The notes beneath the pieces are model-generated. The model worked only from the letters and a program-made list of their open reading frames with translations. It searched no databases and had not been told where the DNA came from. 15,111 bases of DNA from NCBI GenBank assembly GCA_947379685.1, contig CANCOG010000054.1, positions 1 to 15,111 on the forward strand, read 5' to 3'. Shown here piece by piece: positions 6,223 to 14,735 of the stretch (position 1 is the first letter of the stretch; the number at the start of each line of letters is the position of its first letter). The position numbers and the translations under genes are program-made. Origin of the DNA: Flavipsychrobacter stenotrophus (GTDB lineage Bacteria > Bacteroidota > Bacteroidia > Chitinophagales > Chitinophagaceae).

Positions 6223-9200
6223 ATGAAAAAGGTAATACTACATACTATAGCGGCATTTGCGTCATTTATCAGCATCACTAATGCCCAAACTATTACCACG
6301 ATCGCCGGTACCGGCTTCCGCAGTTTTGGCGGAGATGGTGGTGCTGCAACCGCAGCCAGACTTGATTTCCCCGGTCAGCCTGCCATTGATACAAACGGCA
6401 ATGTGTTCATACCCGACTACGGAAATAACCGCATCAGAAAAGTTACGCCATCAGGAGTAATCACAACAATAGCGGGCAGCGGTGCAAGCGGTTATGTTGC
6501 CTCAGGCAGTTTTAGCGGAGACGGTGGGCCGGCAAGTGCTGCGCAATTTTATGCCCCAAATTCTTTGGCTATAGATAAACGTGGAAATCTATTTGTTTCC
6601 GATGCAGGCAATGCCAGAATAAGGAAAATTGATGCCAGTGGTACAGTCTCCACTATTGCCGGAACAGGTTCTTTCACCATAAGCGGAGATGGGGGGCCGG
6701 CAACTGATGCAGGCATAGGCAGTGCGAGATCTATTGCAACCGACAAAAATGGAAGCGTAATTTTTTCAGATGACATCAATAGCCTGATAAGGAAGATTGA
6801 CACTAACGGAATTATTACTACAATTGCCGGCACCGGCACTGGTGGTTATAGCGGAGATGGTGGGCCGGCAACTGCTGCAGATCTGAATAGCCCGCAACAA
6901 GTTGCAACCGACACAAGTGGCAACGTCTATATAGCTGATGGCATAAATAACAGGATCCGAAAAATAAGCCCGGCGGGCATTATTACTACAGTTGCCGGTA
7001 CTGGTACCGGGGCATTCTCAGGAGACGGAGGGCAGGCTACTGATGCAGAACTTAGTGGAGCTCCGGGTGTAACTGCCGATAACCAGGGCAACATATATAT
7101 ATGTGATTATGACAATAAAAGGATCAGGAAAGTTGCTGCCTCAGGCATAATCAATACAATTGCCGGGAATGGGGTTTCTGTTTACAGCGGAGACGGCGGG
7201 CCGGCGACTGCCGCAGGAATTTACATCCCTCAGAGTATTGTTACCGATAAACATCATAATTTATACCTTTCTTTTGCCGAGGGAGTTGATGGGATCCGTA
7301 AAATAGATTCTGCTGGTGTAATATCAAACTTTGCCGGCTGTGGCACCTCTGGTTTAGGAGACGGCGGGCCAGCCAGCTCAGCCCAAATAGATCATCCATC
7401 GGCAATAGTTACAGACATTACCGGGAATATGTACGTGTCTGAATATCTGGGCAATACAATACGTAAAATTGACACTGCCGGTGGCATAATAACTATTGCA
7501 GGAAATAGGAAAATTGGTTTTAGCGGTGATGGTGGGGCTGCGACCCAGGCACAAATTTATTTGCCTTATGATGTCGCTGTAGACTTCGCTGGTAACTTTT
7601 ACGTTTCCGACCCCTATAATTTCACCGTTCGCAAAATTTCCGGTGCCGGGGTAATAACGAGGGTGGCTGGTAACGGAACTGCTGGTTATACTGGTGATGG
7701 AGGGCCTGCCACCGCCGCAAGTATCGTGTTTAACAGTCATTTGGCCGTAGACAGATACGGAAATATTTACATCTGCGGAGGCAGGAGTTACCGGATCAGA
7801 AAAATAAATTCATCAGGTATTATTAGTACCATAGCCGGCACAGGTTCCTTGGGGTTCAGTGGCGATGGAGGAGCCGCAACAGCAGCTCAATTGGGCTTTA
7901 CCGAAGGTATTACGGCTGATCTCTACGGCAATATATATTTTACTGATGGTGACCGGATCAGAAAAATAGATACATCAGGTGTTATTCATACAATTGCAGG
8001 AACCGGAACCTGGGGGTATACCGGCGATGGTGCCGCCGCAACTCTGGCCCAAATTGCGACCCCAATGGGCATTTTCGTTGACCCCGGAAACAACGTCTAT
8101 TTTTCATCTGTAGCCAGTCAAGTGGTCAGGAGAATAAATTCCTCCGGAATTATCACTACGGTCGCAGGAAATGGTTCTTTTGGATTTAGTGGCGATGGTG
8201 GTCCTGCTACTGTTGCGAGTTTATTTTCTCCACATGGATTGACTGCCGATGCATCTGGTAATATATATTTTGCGGACATGAATAACGATCGTATCCGCAA
8301 GATCAGCTCTTGCGCTCCCGCAGTAGGTGCAATCACCGGCCCCGATTCAGCTTGCGCTTCAGCTACAATTTCTCTGGCAGATTCCACGACTGGCGGTGTT
8401 TGGCTGAGCCTCGACAGCACCATTGCAAGAATAAGTAGTTCAGGAGTCGTTACAGGTATGGCACCGGGCAACACTACTATTTATTACATAGTTTCTAATA
8501 GCTGCGGCTCTGCTTACAAAACCAAGACTGTTTACGTTGGTCAGCACCCGGCCAGCGGCACAATTACCGGCGCATCTGCCTTTTGCCTGACATCAACAAC
8601 AACCCTCTCCGATACGTCGTCTGGTGGCACTTGGCGTAGCGGAAATCCTTCGGTAGCCACAGTTAGCGCTTCGGGTGTAGTTACTGGTCTTACCAGTGGC
8701 TCCGATACAATTTTCTACTCAGTTACAAATGGTTGTGGTAGTGCTTCATCCTGGTTTGTAATCCGGGTCGACTCAACTCCTAACGCTGGAACAATATCAG
8801 GAGCTTCCTCGCTGTGTGCCAGCGCCACAACAACGTTGACAACTTCGGGAACCGGCGGCTCTTGGACTTCAGGAGCTACAGGCATTGCAACAGTCAACAC
8901 CTCCGGCATGGTGGTTGGCGTTTCAGGAGGCAGCGTAACAATTTCCTATGCTGTTTCAAACAGCTGTGGCTCCGCAGTTGCGACCCACACAATGTCTGTT
9001 AGTCCACTACCTTCCGCAGGCACAATCAGTGGACCCGCATCACTTTGCCCTGGCGCAACAATATCACTTTCAGCATCTGTCGCTGGCGGCACCTGGAGTT
9101 CAGGTGTGGCCGGTAATGCGACGGTATCTTCTTCAGGTGTTGTTATGGGCGTTACTGCAGGCATCGACACAATTTTTTATTCAGTTACCAATAGCTGCGG

Positions 9201-10455
9201 TACCGTGATGGCCATCCACCCGGTAAACGTTATCCCTACACCTGTGGCAGGATCCATTACCGGTGCATCCGTTGCCTGTGTGGGCACTTCCCTTTCTCTC
9301 AGCACAACCGGACTTAGTGGCGGAACATGGTACTCTACAGCTCCCGGGGTAGCTTCAATTACGACAGGGGGCGGGGTACTTACCTGCATTGCAACAGGAA
9401 CAACCATTATAACCTATACCATTACCAATAGTTGTGGTACATCAACAACGTCAGATACAGTCACCGTTAATGCACTGCCGGTAGTCGGTACCATTACCGG
9501 TTCTGTTCCTGCATGCCCGGGCCTTACCCGCACCTTAGCCGATACTACAGCAGGTGGCGTTTGGAGTGGGGGAGCAACAGGTATTGCATCCGTTGACACT
9601 TCGGGCAACGTCACTGCAATTGGCGTTGGTACTACCATTATTACCTATACCGTTACCAATATTTGCGGAAGCACTTCCGCACTCGTAGCCTTTGTAGTCA
9701 ACAATCCGCCCTCGGCAGGTGTAATTACAGGCCCGGTAACCGTTTGCCAGGGAGCGACTGTCACGCTTGGCGAAACCGTTACCACTGGCTTCTGGACCAG
9801 CAGTAATAACGCAATTGCGACTATCGATGCGTCGGGTACGGTAACCGGCGTCGCCGTTGGTGTTGATACCATTTTTTATTCAGTCACTTCAACATGTGGT
9901 GGGGTAGCAGTCGGCCGTACAATTACAGTTAACCCGGCACCTGTTGCGGGCACCATAAGTGGTAGCAGCAACGTTTGTATCACAACAAGTATTCCTTTTT
10001 CTGCCACAGTATCCGGAGGCACCTGGACGACCAGCAATATATTTGTAGCTACTGTTTCCACAACCGGGGTCGTTACTGGCTCAGGCTTTGGAACCTGCTC
10101 CATATATTACACAGTTACCAACAGTTGCGGCTCAGCTTCCGTTGGTTCATCGGTCACTGTTGTGCCAATTGCAGTTTGTATTGCCGGTGTAGCAGAAACA
10201 AATCCACAACCAGATAACCTGTCCATCTACCCTAACCCCACCGACGGCATTACTACTCTACGGCTCTCATCGGCTTATGACGAGGCTATTATTATAAGGG
10301 TAACCAATGTCACTGGGCAGGTAGTTGCTTCCTTTACTGGCAGCACAAATAAACCTGCGGAAATGCAGTTGCAGCAACCGGCTGGGGTGTACTTTGTAAC
10401 GGTGCTTACCGGGCATAGGAGATATACTGAAAGGGTGGTAGTGTCACCAAAATAA
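6223..10455 (+). CDS. Giant NHL beta-propeller / Ig-like repeat protein with T9SS sorting domain
   Basis: This 1410-residue protein has a signal peptide at about 1-21 (MKKVILHT, then a hydrophobic run ending NA before Q). Twelve NHL blades of 54-62 residues fill about 22-696, each built as I.TIAG.G..GYSGDGGPATAA, then D..GN.YI.D, then RIRKI..SG. Twelve blades would suit two six-bladed propellers. Eight Ig-like repeats of about 77 residues follow (about 697-1325), each as P.AGTI.G...C..AT..L, GGTW.S, ATV..SG.VTG, TI.Y.VTNSCG. Each has one Cys in the first and one in the last phrase, suggesting an intradomain disulfide. Residues 1333-1410 are a type A sorting domain (SIYPNPTDG to GVYFVTVLTG). 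It should be exported by Sec, then T9SS, and displayed or released. NHL propellers usually bind proteins or glycans. No enzyme motif is visible, so adhesin or scaffold is an inference. An earlier ATG at 6207 is out of frame. The gene ends 8 bases before the convergent gene's stop. Confidence 0.93.
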   Translation: MKKVILHTIAAFASFISITNAQTITTIAGTGFRSFGGDGGAATAARLDFPGQPAIDTNGNVFIPDYGNNRIRKVTPSGVITTIAGSGASGYVASGSFSGDGGPASAAQFYAPNSLAIDKRGNLFVSDAGNARIRKIDASGTVSTIAGTGSFTISGDGGPATDAGIGSARSIATDKNGSVIFSDDINSLIRKIDTNGIITTIAGTGTGGYSGDGGPATAADLNSPQQVATDTSGNVYIADGINNRIRKISPAGIITTVAGTGTGAFSGDGGQATDAELSGAPGVTADNQGNIYICDYDNKRIRKVAASGIINTIAGNGVSVYSGDGGPATAAGIYIPQSIVTDKHHNLYLSFAEGVDGIRKIDSAGVISNFAGCGTSGLGDGGPASSAQIDHPSAIVTDITGNMYVSEYLGNTIRKIDTAGGIITIAGNRKIGFSGDGGAATQAQIYLPYDVAVDFAGNFYVSDPYNFTVRKISGAGVITRVAGNGTAGYTGDGGPATAASIVFNSHLAVDRYGNIYICGGRSYRIRKINSSGIISTIAGTGSLGFSGDGGAATAAQLGFTEGITADLYGNIYFTDGDRIRKIDTSGVIHTIAGTGTWGYTGDGAAATLAQIATPMGIFVDPGNNVYFSSVASQVVRRINSSGIITTVAGNGSFGFSGDGGPATVASLFSPHGLTADASGNIYFADMNNDRIRKISSCAPAVGAITGPDSACASATISLADSTTGGVWLSLDSTIARISSSGVVTGMAPGNTTIYYIVSNSCGSAYKTKTVYVGQHPASGTITGASAFCLTSTTTLSDTSSGGTWRSGNPSVATVSASGVVTGLTSGSDTIFYSVTNGCGSASSWFVIRVDSTPNAGTISGASSLCASATTTLTTSGTGGSWTSGATGIATVNTSGMVVGVSGGSVTISYAVSNSCGSAVATHTMSVSPLPSAGTISGPASLCPGATISLSASVAGGTWSSGVAGNATVSSSGVVMGVTAGIDTIFYSVTNSCGTVMAIHPVNVIPTPVAGSITGASVACVGTSLSLSTTGLSGGTWYSTAPGVASITTGGGVLTCIATGTTIITYTITNSCGTSTTSDTVTVNALPVVGTITGSVPACPGLTRTLADTTAGGVWSGGATGIASVDTSGNVTAIGVGTTIITYTVTNICGSTSALVAFVVNNPPSAGVITGPVTVCQGATVTLGETVTTGFWTSSNNAIATIDASGTVTGVAVGVDTIFYSVTSTCGGVAVGRTITVNPAPVAGTISGSSNVCITTSIPFSATVSGGTWTTSNIFVATVSTTGVVTGSGFGTCSIYYTVTNSCGSASVGSSVTVVPIAVCIAGVAETNPQPDNLSIYPNPTDGITTLRLSSAYDEAIIIRVTNVTGQVVASFTGSTNKPAEMQLQQPAGVYFVTVLTGHRRYTERVVVSPK

Positions 10456-10463
10456 GGAACTGC

Positions 10464-11417
10464 CTACATTTTTCGTGCCTGCTTTATGGCCGCAATGCTA
10501 TCCCGCAGCATGCAGCTGAACACTGCTGCGCCCTTGTAGTTCAGGTGTGTAGTATTTAGGAACAGGCTATCGTTGAAATCTGCTTTCGCGAAATCAAGCA
10601 CCTTTACATTACTACAGCTCTTGAGTTCTGCAATAAATACGTTGAGCTCGTCAGCGCGGTTAAAGTGTTCGAAGAAAGAGGTGTGATAAGGGGAAAAGGT
10701 AAAAATGAAAAAACGATTAGGATTCGAATTTATGATATCAAACAGCTCTTTCCGCAGACCTGTATCTGAATAGAATTCCTCAGTTTTGTTTAACCTGGCC
10801 TGAACTACCTTCTTGAAGTCATCGCTCGTAAGGATATTTTTGTCGAGTGAAGCTCCTTTATTCGTGATCTTGGTAAACTCAACCCGGGCACTCGAGTACA
10901 GCCTCAGGTAGTTTTCAAACTGACCATAATACTTAATAAAGGGTATCTGGAAGAACGCCTTATACTCCTTTCCAAGTAGTGTCCTGATATCAGGATCGGT
11001 TGCCGAAGGAATATAATTGGCAATATCGCCTATCCCGTTCTTGAGACCGTCGTAGTCGAGGTTAACTATTACGTAAGGGTTATTTTTCTTTTTCCTGCAA
11101 TCTTCCTTCATAAAAAGGAGCGCAACATTCGTTTTCGTACCCGCCAGGCCATAATTAAAATAATGGCTGCCCAGCGTATCGGGTATAAATGAAGTTTCTG
11201 CCCTCGACGAACCAAATACTGGAGTCTCTTCAGGGTCGGTAAAAGTTACTATCCTGTGGAGCTTATATGCTCCGCCTGATTCACTCTTCAATATAACCTT
11301 CCTTTCAAAAATATACCCGAATATATACCCGACTATACTTAAAACAAGTATAAGTGGTACCAAAATTTTTACCAGGAATGGCTTAAAACTGGAAGTAAAT
11401 GAACTCTGATTCGACAT
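10464..11417 (-). CDS. Membrane-anchored SGNH/DltD-like partner of the MBOAT O-acyltransferase
   Basis: This 317-residue protein has one N-terminal membrane segment (about 13-37) and an extracytoplasmic domain. The block PVFGSSRAETSF (66-77) resembles the SGNH nucleophile block, with Ser71 as likely nucleophile. Near the C-terminus FLNTTHLNYKGAAVF (286-300) matches the DxxHLN..G block of DltD/AlgJ/AlgX-type proteins. His291 is present, but the position three before it, normally Asp, is Asn288. Such proteins sit beside MBOAT proteins and complete acyl transfer to extracellular polymers. Overall similarity is weak by eye, so the family call rests on these two blocks, the anchor and the neighbour. 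The ATG at 11415-11417 lies inside the 3' end of the MBOAT gene (35-base overlap), which suggests translational coupling. The next Met is at residue 103 and would delete the anchor and the Ser block. Confidence 0.75.
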   Translation of the reverse strand: MSNQSSFTSSFKPFLVKILVPLILVLSIVGYIFGYIFERKVILKSESGGAYKLHRIVTFTDPEETPVFGSSRAETSFIPDTLGSHYFNYGLAGTKTNVALLFMKEDCRKKKNNPYVIVNLDYDGLKNGIGDIANYIPSATDPDIRTLLGKEYKAFFQIPFIKYYGQFENYLRLYSSARVEFTKITNKGASLDKNILTSDDFKKVVQARLNKTEEFYSDTGLRKELFDIINSNPNRFFIFTFSPYHTSFFEHFNRADELNVFIAELKSCSNVKVLDFAKADFNDSLFLNTTHLNYKGAAVFSCMLRDSIAAIKQARKM

Positions 11418-12798
11418 TTTTACCTAAAATAATGATTGTGAACGCACCCAGTATAATGAACCAAAGACTACGTTCTAATTTGAGATCCGAAGGCAGCCTG
11501 TAACTTAATGCCAGAAGGCCTATCACCAAAAAGTTGAACATGAGCGACAAGGGGCCCTTCTCAGCCGTCAACTGAACCATATTTAAGCTAAAGCTACCCT
11601 CGAAAAGCTTCTTAATGATCGCTCCGGCCTGGGTAAAGCTTTCAGCCCTGAAGAAAATAAAAGTAAAGCACACATATGAAAAAGTACAAATACCCCCAAC
11701 GAAACTCATGAGTCGCTTAGGCACATTCTTGAATAACTTCTTTCTCTTTTTCTTAGTGAGTATCTCATAGGCGAGTGCCGCCCCGTGTAATGCACCATAT
11801 ACAACAAAACGCCATGCTGCGCCATGCCAGAGACCACTGAATAAAAACGTAATTATAACTGCAAATACAACCGAAAGGTTGCCCAGGTTCCGCCATTTGG
11901 CAACGAGTGGCAGATATAAGTAATCATTGAACCACGTAGACAGCGAAATATGCCACCTCCGCCAGAACTCCGAAAGGTTGCTGGAAAGCAGCGGGCGGTC
12001 AAAATTCACCATCAATTCATAGCCCATGAACTTGGCCGTACCTCTGGCAATATCCGAATACCCCGAAAAATCAGCATAGATCTGTATGGTAAAAAAGACC
12101 ATAGCCAGAAATACTGAAATGGAATTGGCAAATTGTAAATGACCGTAAACCTGGTTAACATAAACCGACAACCGGTCTGCAACAACTATTTTCTTAAAAA
12201 GCCCGTACACAATAAGATTAAGGCCGAGTACCGCATTATCATAATTAAAGTACTTTTTTTCATGAAACTGGTGAACAATATTCTGAGGGCGCTCAATTGG
12301 CCCCGCTACCAGCTGCGGATAAAACATTACATAAAGGGCATAGATGCCAAAATGCCGTTCTGCTTTTTGATTGCCCTGGTATACTTCGATAGTATAACTC
12401 ATGGCCTGAAACGTATGGAACGACAACCCCAAAGGTAATACCCAGGTAAATGCTGGGATATGATTCTTGCAACCGAAAAGAGTGGCCAGCCCTGTAACAT
12501 TATCATTTAAGAAGTTATAATACTTAAATACCGCCAGTACACCAATATTTGCCACCAGGCTCATGATCAGGTACTTCCGCTTCTTCCCCTCATTGTGCTC
12601 GTTCTCCAGTAAAATACCGGCGAAATAGTCAACAACAATTGTAAAAATTAATATAAGAATGTACTCTGGCTTAAAGAGCATGTAAAAGAAACATGACGCA
12701 GCAAGCAAAAGAGACCAGCGGAAACGATGGGGCAGAATAAAAAATAATGAAGTTACTACCAGGAAAAAATATAGAAACTCAATCGAATTGAATAACAT
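11383..12798 (-). CDS. MBOAT family O-acyltransferase (AlgI/PatA type)
   Basis: This 471-residue polytopic membrane protein has many hydrophobic spans and hallmark AlgI-family motifs: MFYPQLVAGPIERP (158-171), YADFSGYSDIARG (241-253), NLSEFWRRWHISLSTWF (274-290), FLFSGLWHGAAW (318-329) and the C-terminal ESEFIYFQF. His325 in the WHG motif is the expected catalytic residue, and His283 in RRWHIS is the second conserved His. Family members pass an acyl group, usually acetyl, across the inner membrane for O-acylation of exopolysaccharide or peptidoglycan. The length is usual for the family (about 460-520). The gene directly precedes and overlaps the SGNH-like gene, forming a two-gene unit. The substrate is unknown, because no glycan synthesis genes lie in the window. 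The 125 bases upstream, back to the helicase stop, show no convincing promoter or terminator. Confidence 0.95.
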   Translation of the reverse strand: MLFNSIEFLYFFLVVTSLFFILPHRFRWSLLLAASCFFYMLFKPEYILILIFTIVVDYFAGILLENEHNEGKKRKYLIMSLVANIGVLAVFKYYNFLNDNVTGLATLFGCKNHIPAFTWVLPLGLSFHTFQAMSYTIEVYQGNQKAERHFGIYALYVMFYPQLVAGPIERPQNIVHQFHEKKYFNYDNAVLGLNLIVYGLFKKIVVADRLSVYVNQVYGHLQFANSISVFLAMVFFTIQIYADFSGYSDIARGTAKFMGYELMVNFDRPLLSSNLSEFWRRWHISLSTWFNDYLYLPLVAKWRNLGNLSVVFAVIITFLFSGLWHGAAWRFVVYGALHGAALAYEILTKKKRKKLFKNVPKRLMSFVGGICTFSYVCFTFIFFRAESFTQAGAIIKKLFEGSFSLNMVQLTAEKGPLSLMFNFLVIGLLALSYRLPSDLKLERSLWFIILGAFTIIILGKNVESEFIYFQF

Positions 12799-12923
12799 TA
12801 ATGCTAATTAGTTTATGAATTTGCCGCAAAAATCATCGTAAAAGTATAAAATTAAAATCAGATGATTAAGAGCTGGAGAATTTGAGTTTTAAGTTATCAA
12901 TAAATCTTCCGGCAAGCCCGCGA

Positions 12924-14735
12924 TCATAAGCTCATTTCCTTGATAGCTTGCTCCAGTTGCACCTTGTAGGCTTTCCATAACTTAACCTGCCGGGTAGCCT
13001 TGGTATTATTAGCCATAGTGTTGACAAGGGTATTTATATCGGCTACAGCTACCGAAAGTACCTTGGTTGTAAAGTATACAGTTCCAGCCTTTGCACGTTC
13101 CTCCATCGCTGTGTCATCACCTTCATTGAACAATGCCTGTAGCTGCCGGTGGAACCCACCAGCGTGCTTCTGGGCCTGCTGCAACAAATCAAGTATTTTT
13201 ATTGCGAGCTCTTTATTCTCCTTTACCGGACCGGTTTTTCTTTTATCAAGTTCTTGCTGTAGCTGTTCAGTGGCGGTGATCAGTTCATTGAAAGAAAAAA
13301 TTCTGATCAACCTGCCCAGTCTCGTTTGTCTGCGGCCCTGCTCCAGGAGCGTGTCGAGTTCATCATCATCACTTGCATTTCGGGCGAACTGCAGCACCCG
13401 GTTATCTACTAATATGTTATCCATATTCAGTTGCGAACGAAGTACAAGCCCCTCAATGGAAGTGCACCGGCTCAGTGCTACATATACTTGTCCCGCCGCA
13501 AACGACCGGTTCAGGTCTACAATTGCCTTTTCAAGTGTAAGCCCCTGGCTTTTGTGAACCGTAATGGCCCAGGCTAGTTTCAACGGGTACTGCTGAAACG
13601 AACCCATTTCATCTTCAACTATGCCACCGTTCTTCGTATCCAGCGCATAACGGATATTCCTCCACGTCTCCAGTTCCACCAGCACCGAATCAGATTTTGG
13701 GTCGTTTGGGAAAGATACTCTTATGCCTGCCGAGTTGATCGATTTTATAATTCCTGTCTTACCGTTGAAATAACGCCGCGGTGTCTGCACATCATTTTTT
13801 ACAAACATTACCTGCGCACCTTCCTTCAACTCAAGCGTCTGGTCTACGGTGACACTCTTTATGTTGAAGTCATTGGTTATTTTACCTTCAAATTTATGAA
13901 GTGGGGTAGTGAGGCTGTCGAGTGCCTTCTTATTGATCTCATCAGCTATATGGTTGTGGGTACACAACATAATGTAACCTTCCTTTTGCTCCGTACTGTA
14001 CAGCGCATTCAGGGTTCCGATATCCTGAGGAATTACGTGGCCGGTGCGTATACGGTTCAGCATATCAATGAACACAGTATCTTTCTGCCGGTATACCTTC
14101 GTCAGTTCAATATACAAGGGTGGATACTGCTGCATTACCTGCGCATCGAAAAAATAGGTGCCGGGGTAAAACTGCCTGAGTATTTCCCAATCTTCCTCCC
14201 GCGCCACCGGTGGCAACTGAAAAAGGTCACCAATAAACAACATCTGCACCCCGCCAAATGGTTGGTCATACTTTTTGCGAATGTGGCGCAACACGGTGTC
14301 CATCGCATCGAGCAAGTCGGCCCGAACCATGCTCACTTCATCTATGATCAGTAATTCCAGTTTACGCAACATTTGCTGCTTGGTTTCCCGCAGCCGCAAA
14401 CGCGCCAGCAATGAATGTTTGTCCGATACATTATCCGGGCTGGTACCAAAACCACCCGCATTACCCGGCACAAAGGGGCCAAAGGGTAACTGAAGAAAAG
14501 AATGGATCGTTTCACCACCAGCGTTTATAGCTGCTATTCCGGTAGGCGCAATAACAGCGCACTTTTTCTTGGTTTGGGTGCGTATATATTTTAGGAAAGT
14601 AGTTTTACCCGACCCCGCCTTACCTGTAAGAAAAATATTCTGGTCGGTATCGCAAACGAAAGTCGCTGCTTTTTGAAAAGCTATATTGTCTTTATCGGGT
14701 GCTTCAAGAGTGGCAGTAAATGTAGATGATGTCAT
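12924..14735 (-). CDS. Pif1-type SF1B DNA helicase
   Basis: This 603-residue protein carries the full helicase motif set. Walker A is GKAGSGKT (38-45), motif Ia APTGIAAINAGG.TIHSF (63-80), Walker B LLIIDEVSM (128-136), motif III GDLFQLPPV (169-177), and motif IV ELTKVYRQ (210-217) with likely Arg finger 216. Motif V is AITVHKSQGLTLEKAIVDL (390-408) and motif VI QVYVALSRC (416-424). This is the Pif1/RecD-like pattern of 5'-3' helicases that unwind forks, D-loops and quadruplexes. The conserved Pif1 phrase GAQVMFVKND is at 306-315. Residues about 450-603 form a charged, helical C-terminal extension with no domain I recognise. It lies on the same strand as the acyltransferase pair but 125 bases away and is functionally unrelated, so it is probably a separate unit. 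The ATG at 14733-14735 gives about 33 residues before Walker A, which is normal. Confidence 0.95.
   Translation of the reverse strand: MTSSTFTATLEAPDKDNIAFQKAATFVCDTDQNIFLTGKAGSGKTTFLKYIRTQTKKKCAVIAPTGIAAINAGGETIHSFLQLPFGPFVPGNAGGFGTSPDNVSDKHSLLARLRLRETKQQMLRKLELLIIDEVSMVRADLLDAMDTVLRHIRKKYDQPFGGVQMLFIGDLFQLPPVAREEDWEILRQFYPGTYFFDAQVMQQYPPLYIELTKVYRQKDTVFIDMLNRIRTGHVIPQDIGTLNALYSTEQKEGYIMLCTHNHIADEINKKALDSLTTPLHKFEGKITNDFNIKSVTVDQTLELKEGAQVMFVKNDVQTPRRYFNGKTGIIKSINSAGIRVSFPNDPKSDSVLVELETWRNIRYALDTKNGGIVEDEMGSFQQYPLKLAWAITVHKSQGLTLEKAIVDLNRSFAAGQVYVALSRCTSIEGLVLRSQLNMDNILVDNRVLQFARNASDDDELDTLLEQGRRQTRLGRLIRIFSFNELITATEQLQQELDKRKTGPVKENKELAIKILDLLQQAQKHAGGFHRQLQALFNEGDDTAMEERAKAGTVYFTTKVLSVAVADINTLVNTMANNTKATRQVKLWKAYKVQLEQAIKEMSL

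Noticed and set aside
6207..6230. An upstream ATG at 6207 as start of the giant gene
   Set aside because: It is 16 bases upstream, out of frame and soon closed. The ATG at 6223 gives a good signal peptide.
6300..8310. Regularly spaced repeats that might suggest a CRISPR or tandem-repeat array
   Set aside because: The period of about 165-185 bases matches NHL blades in one continuous frame, and the repeats are diverged coding sequence.
8715..10103. A ladder of antisense open frames of 64-76 codons spaced about 231-237 bases apart (8715-8909, 8946-9170, 9177-9407, 9414-9638, 9645-9872, 9876-10103)
   Set aside because: The spacing equals the Ig-like repeat length of the sense gene. The same antisense frame is opened and closed by the repeated codons, so these are shadows, not small genes.
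13000..13557. A 185-codon plus-strand frame opposite the helicase gene, and another at 13896-14354
   Set aside because: Both are antisense to a well-supported helicase. The Ser/Cys-rich translation is typical of an antisense shadow.
12924..14735. The helicase as part of a defence system or mobile element
   Set aside because: The neighbours are an acyltransferase pair and a gene-free spacer. No nuclease, methylase, integrase or toxin is present, and housekeeping Pif1-type helicases are common.
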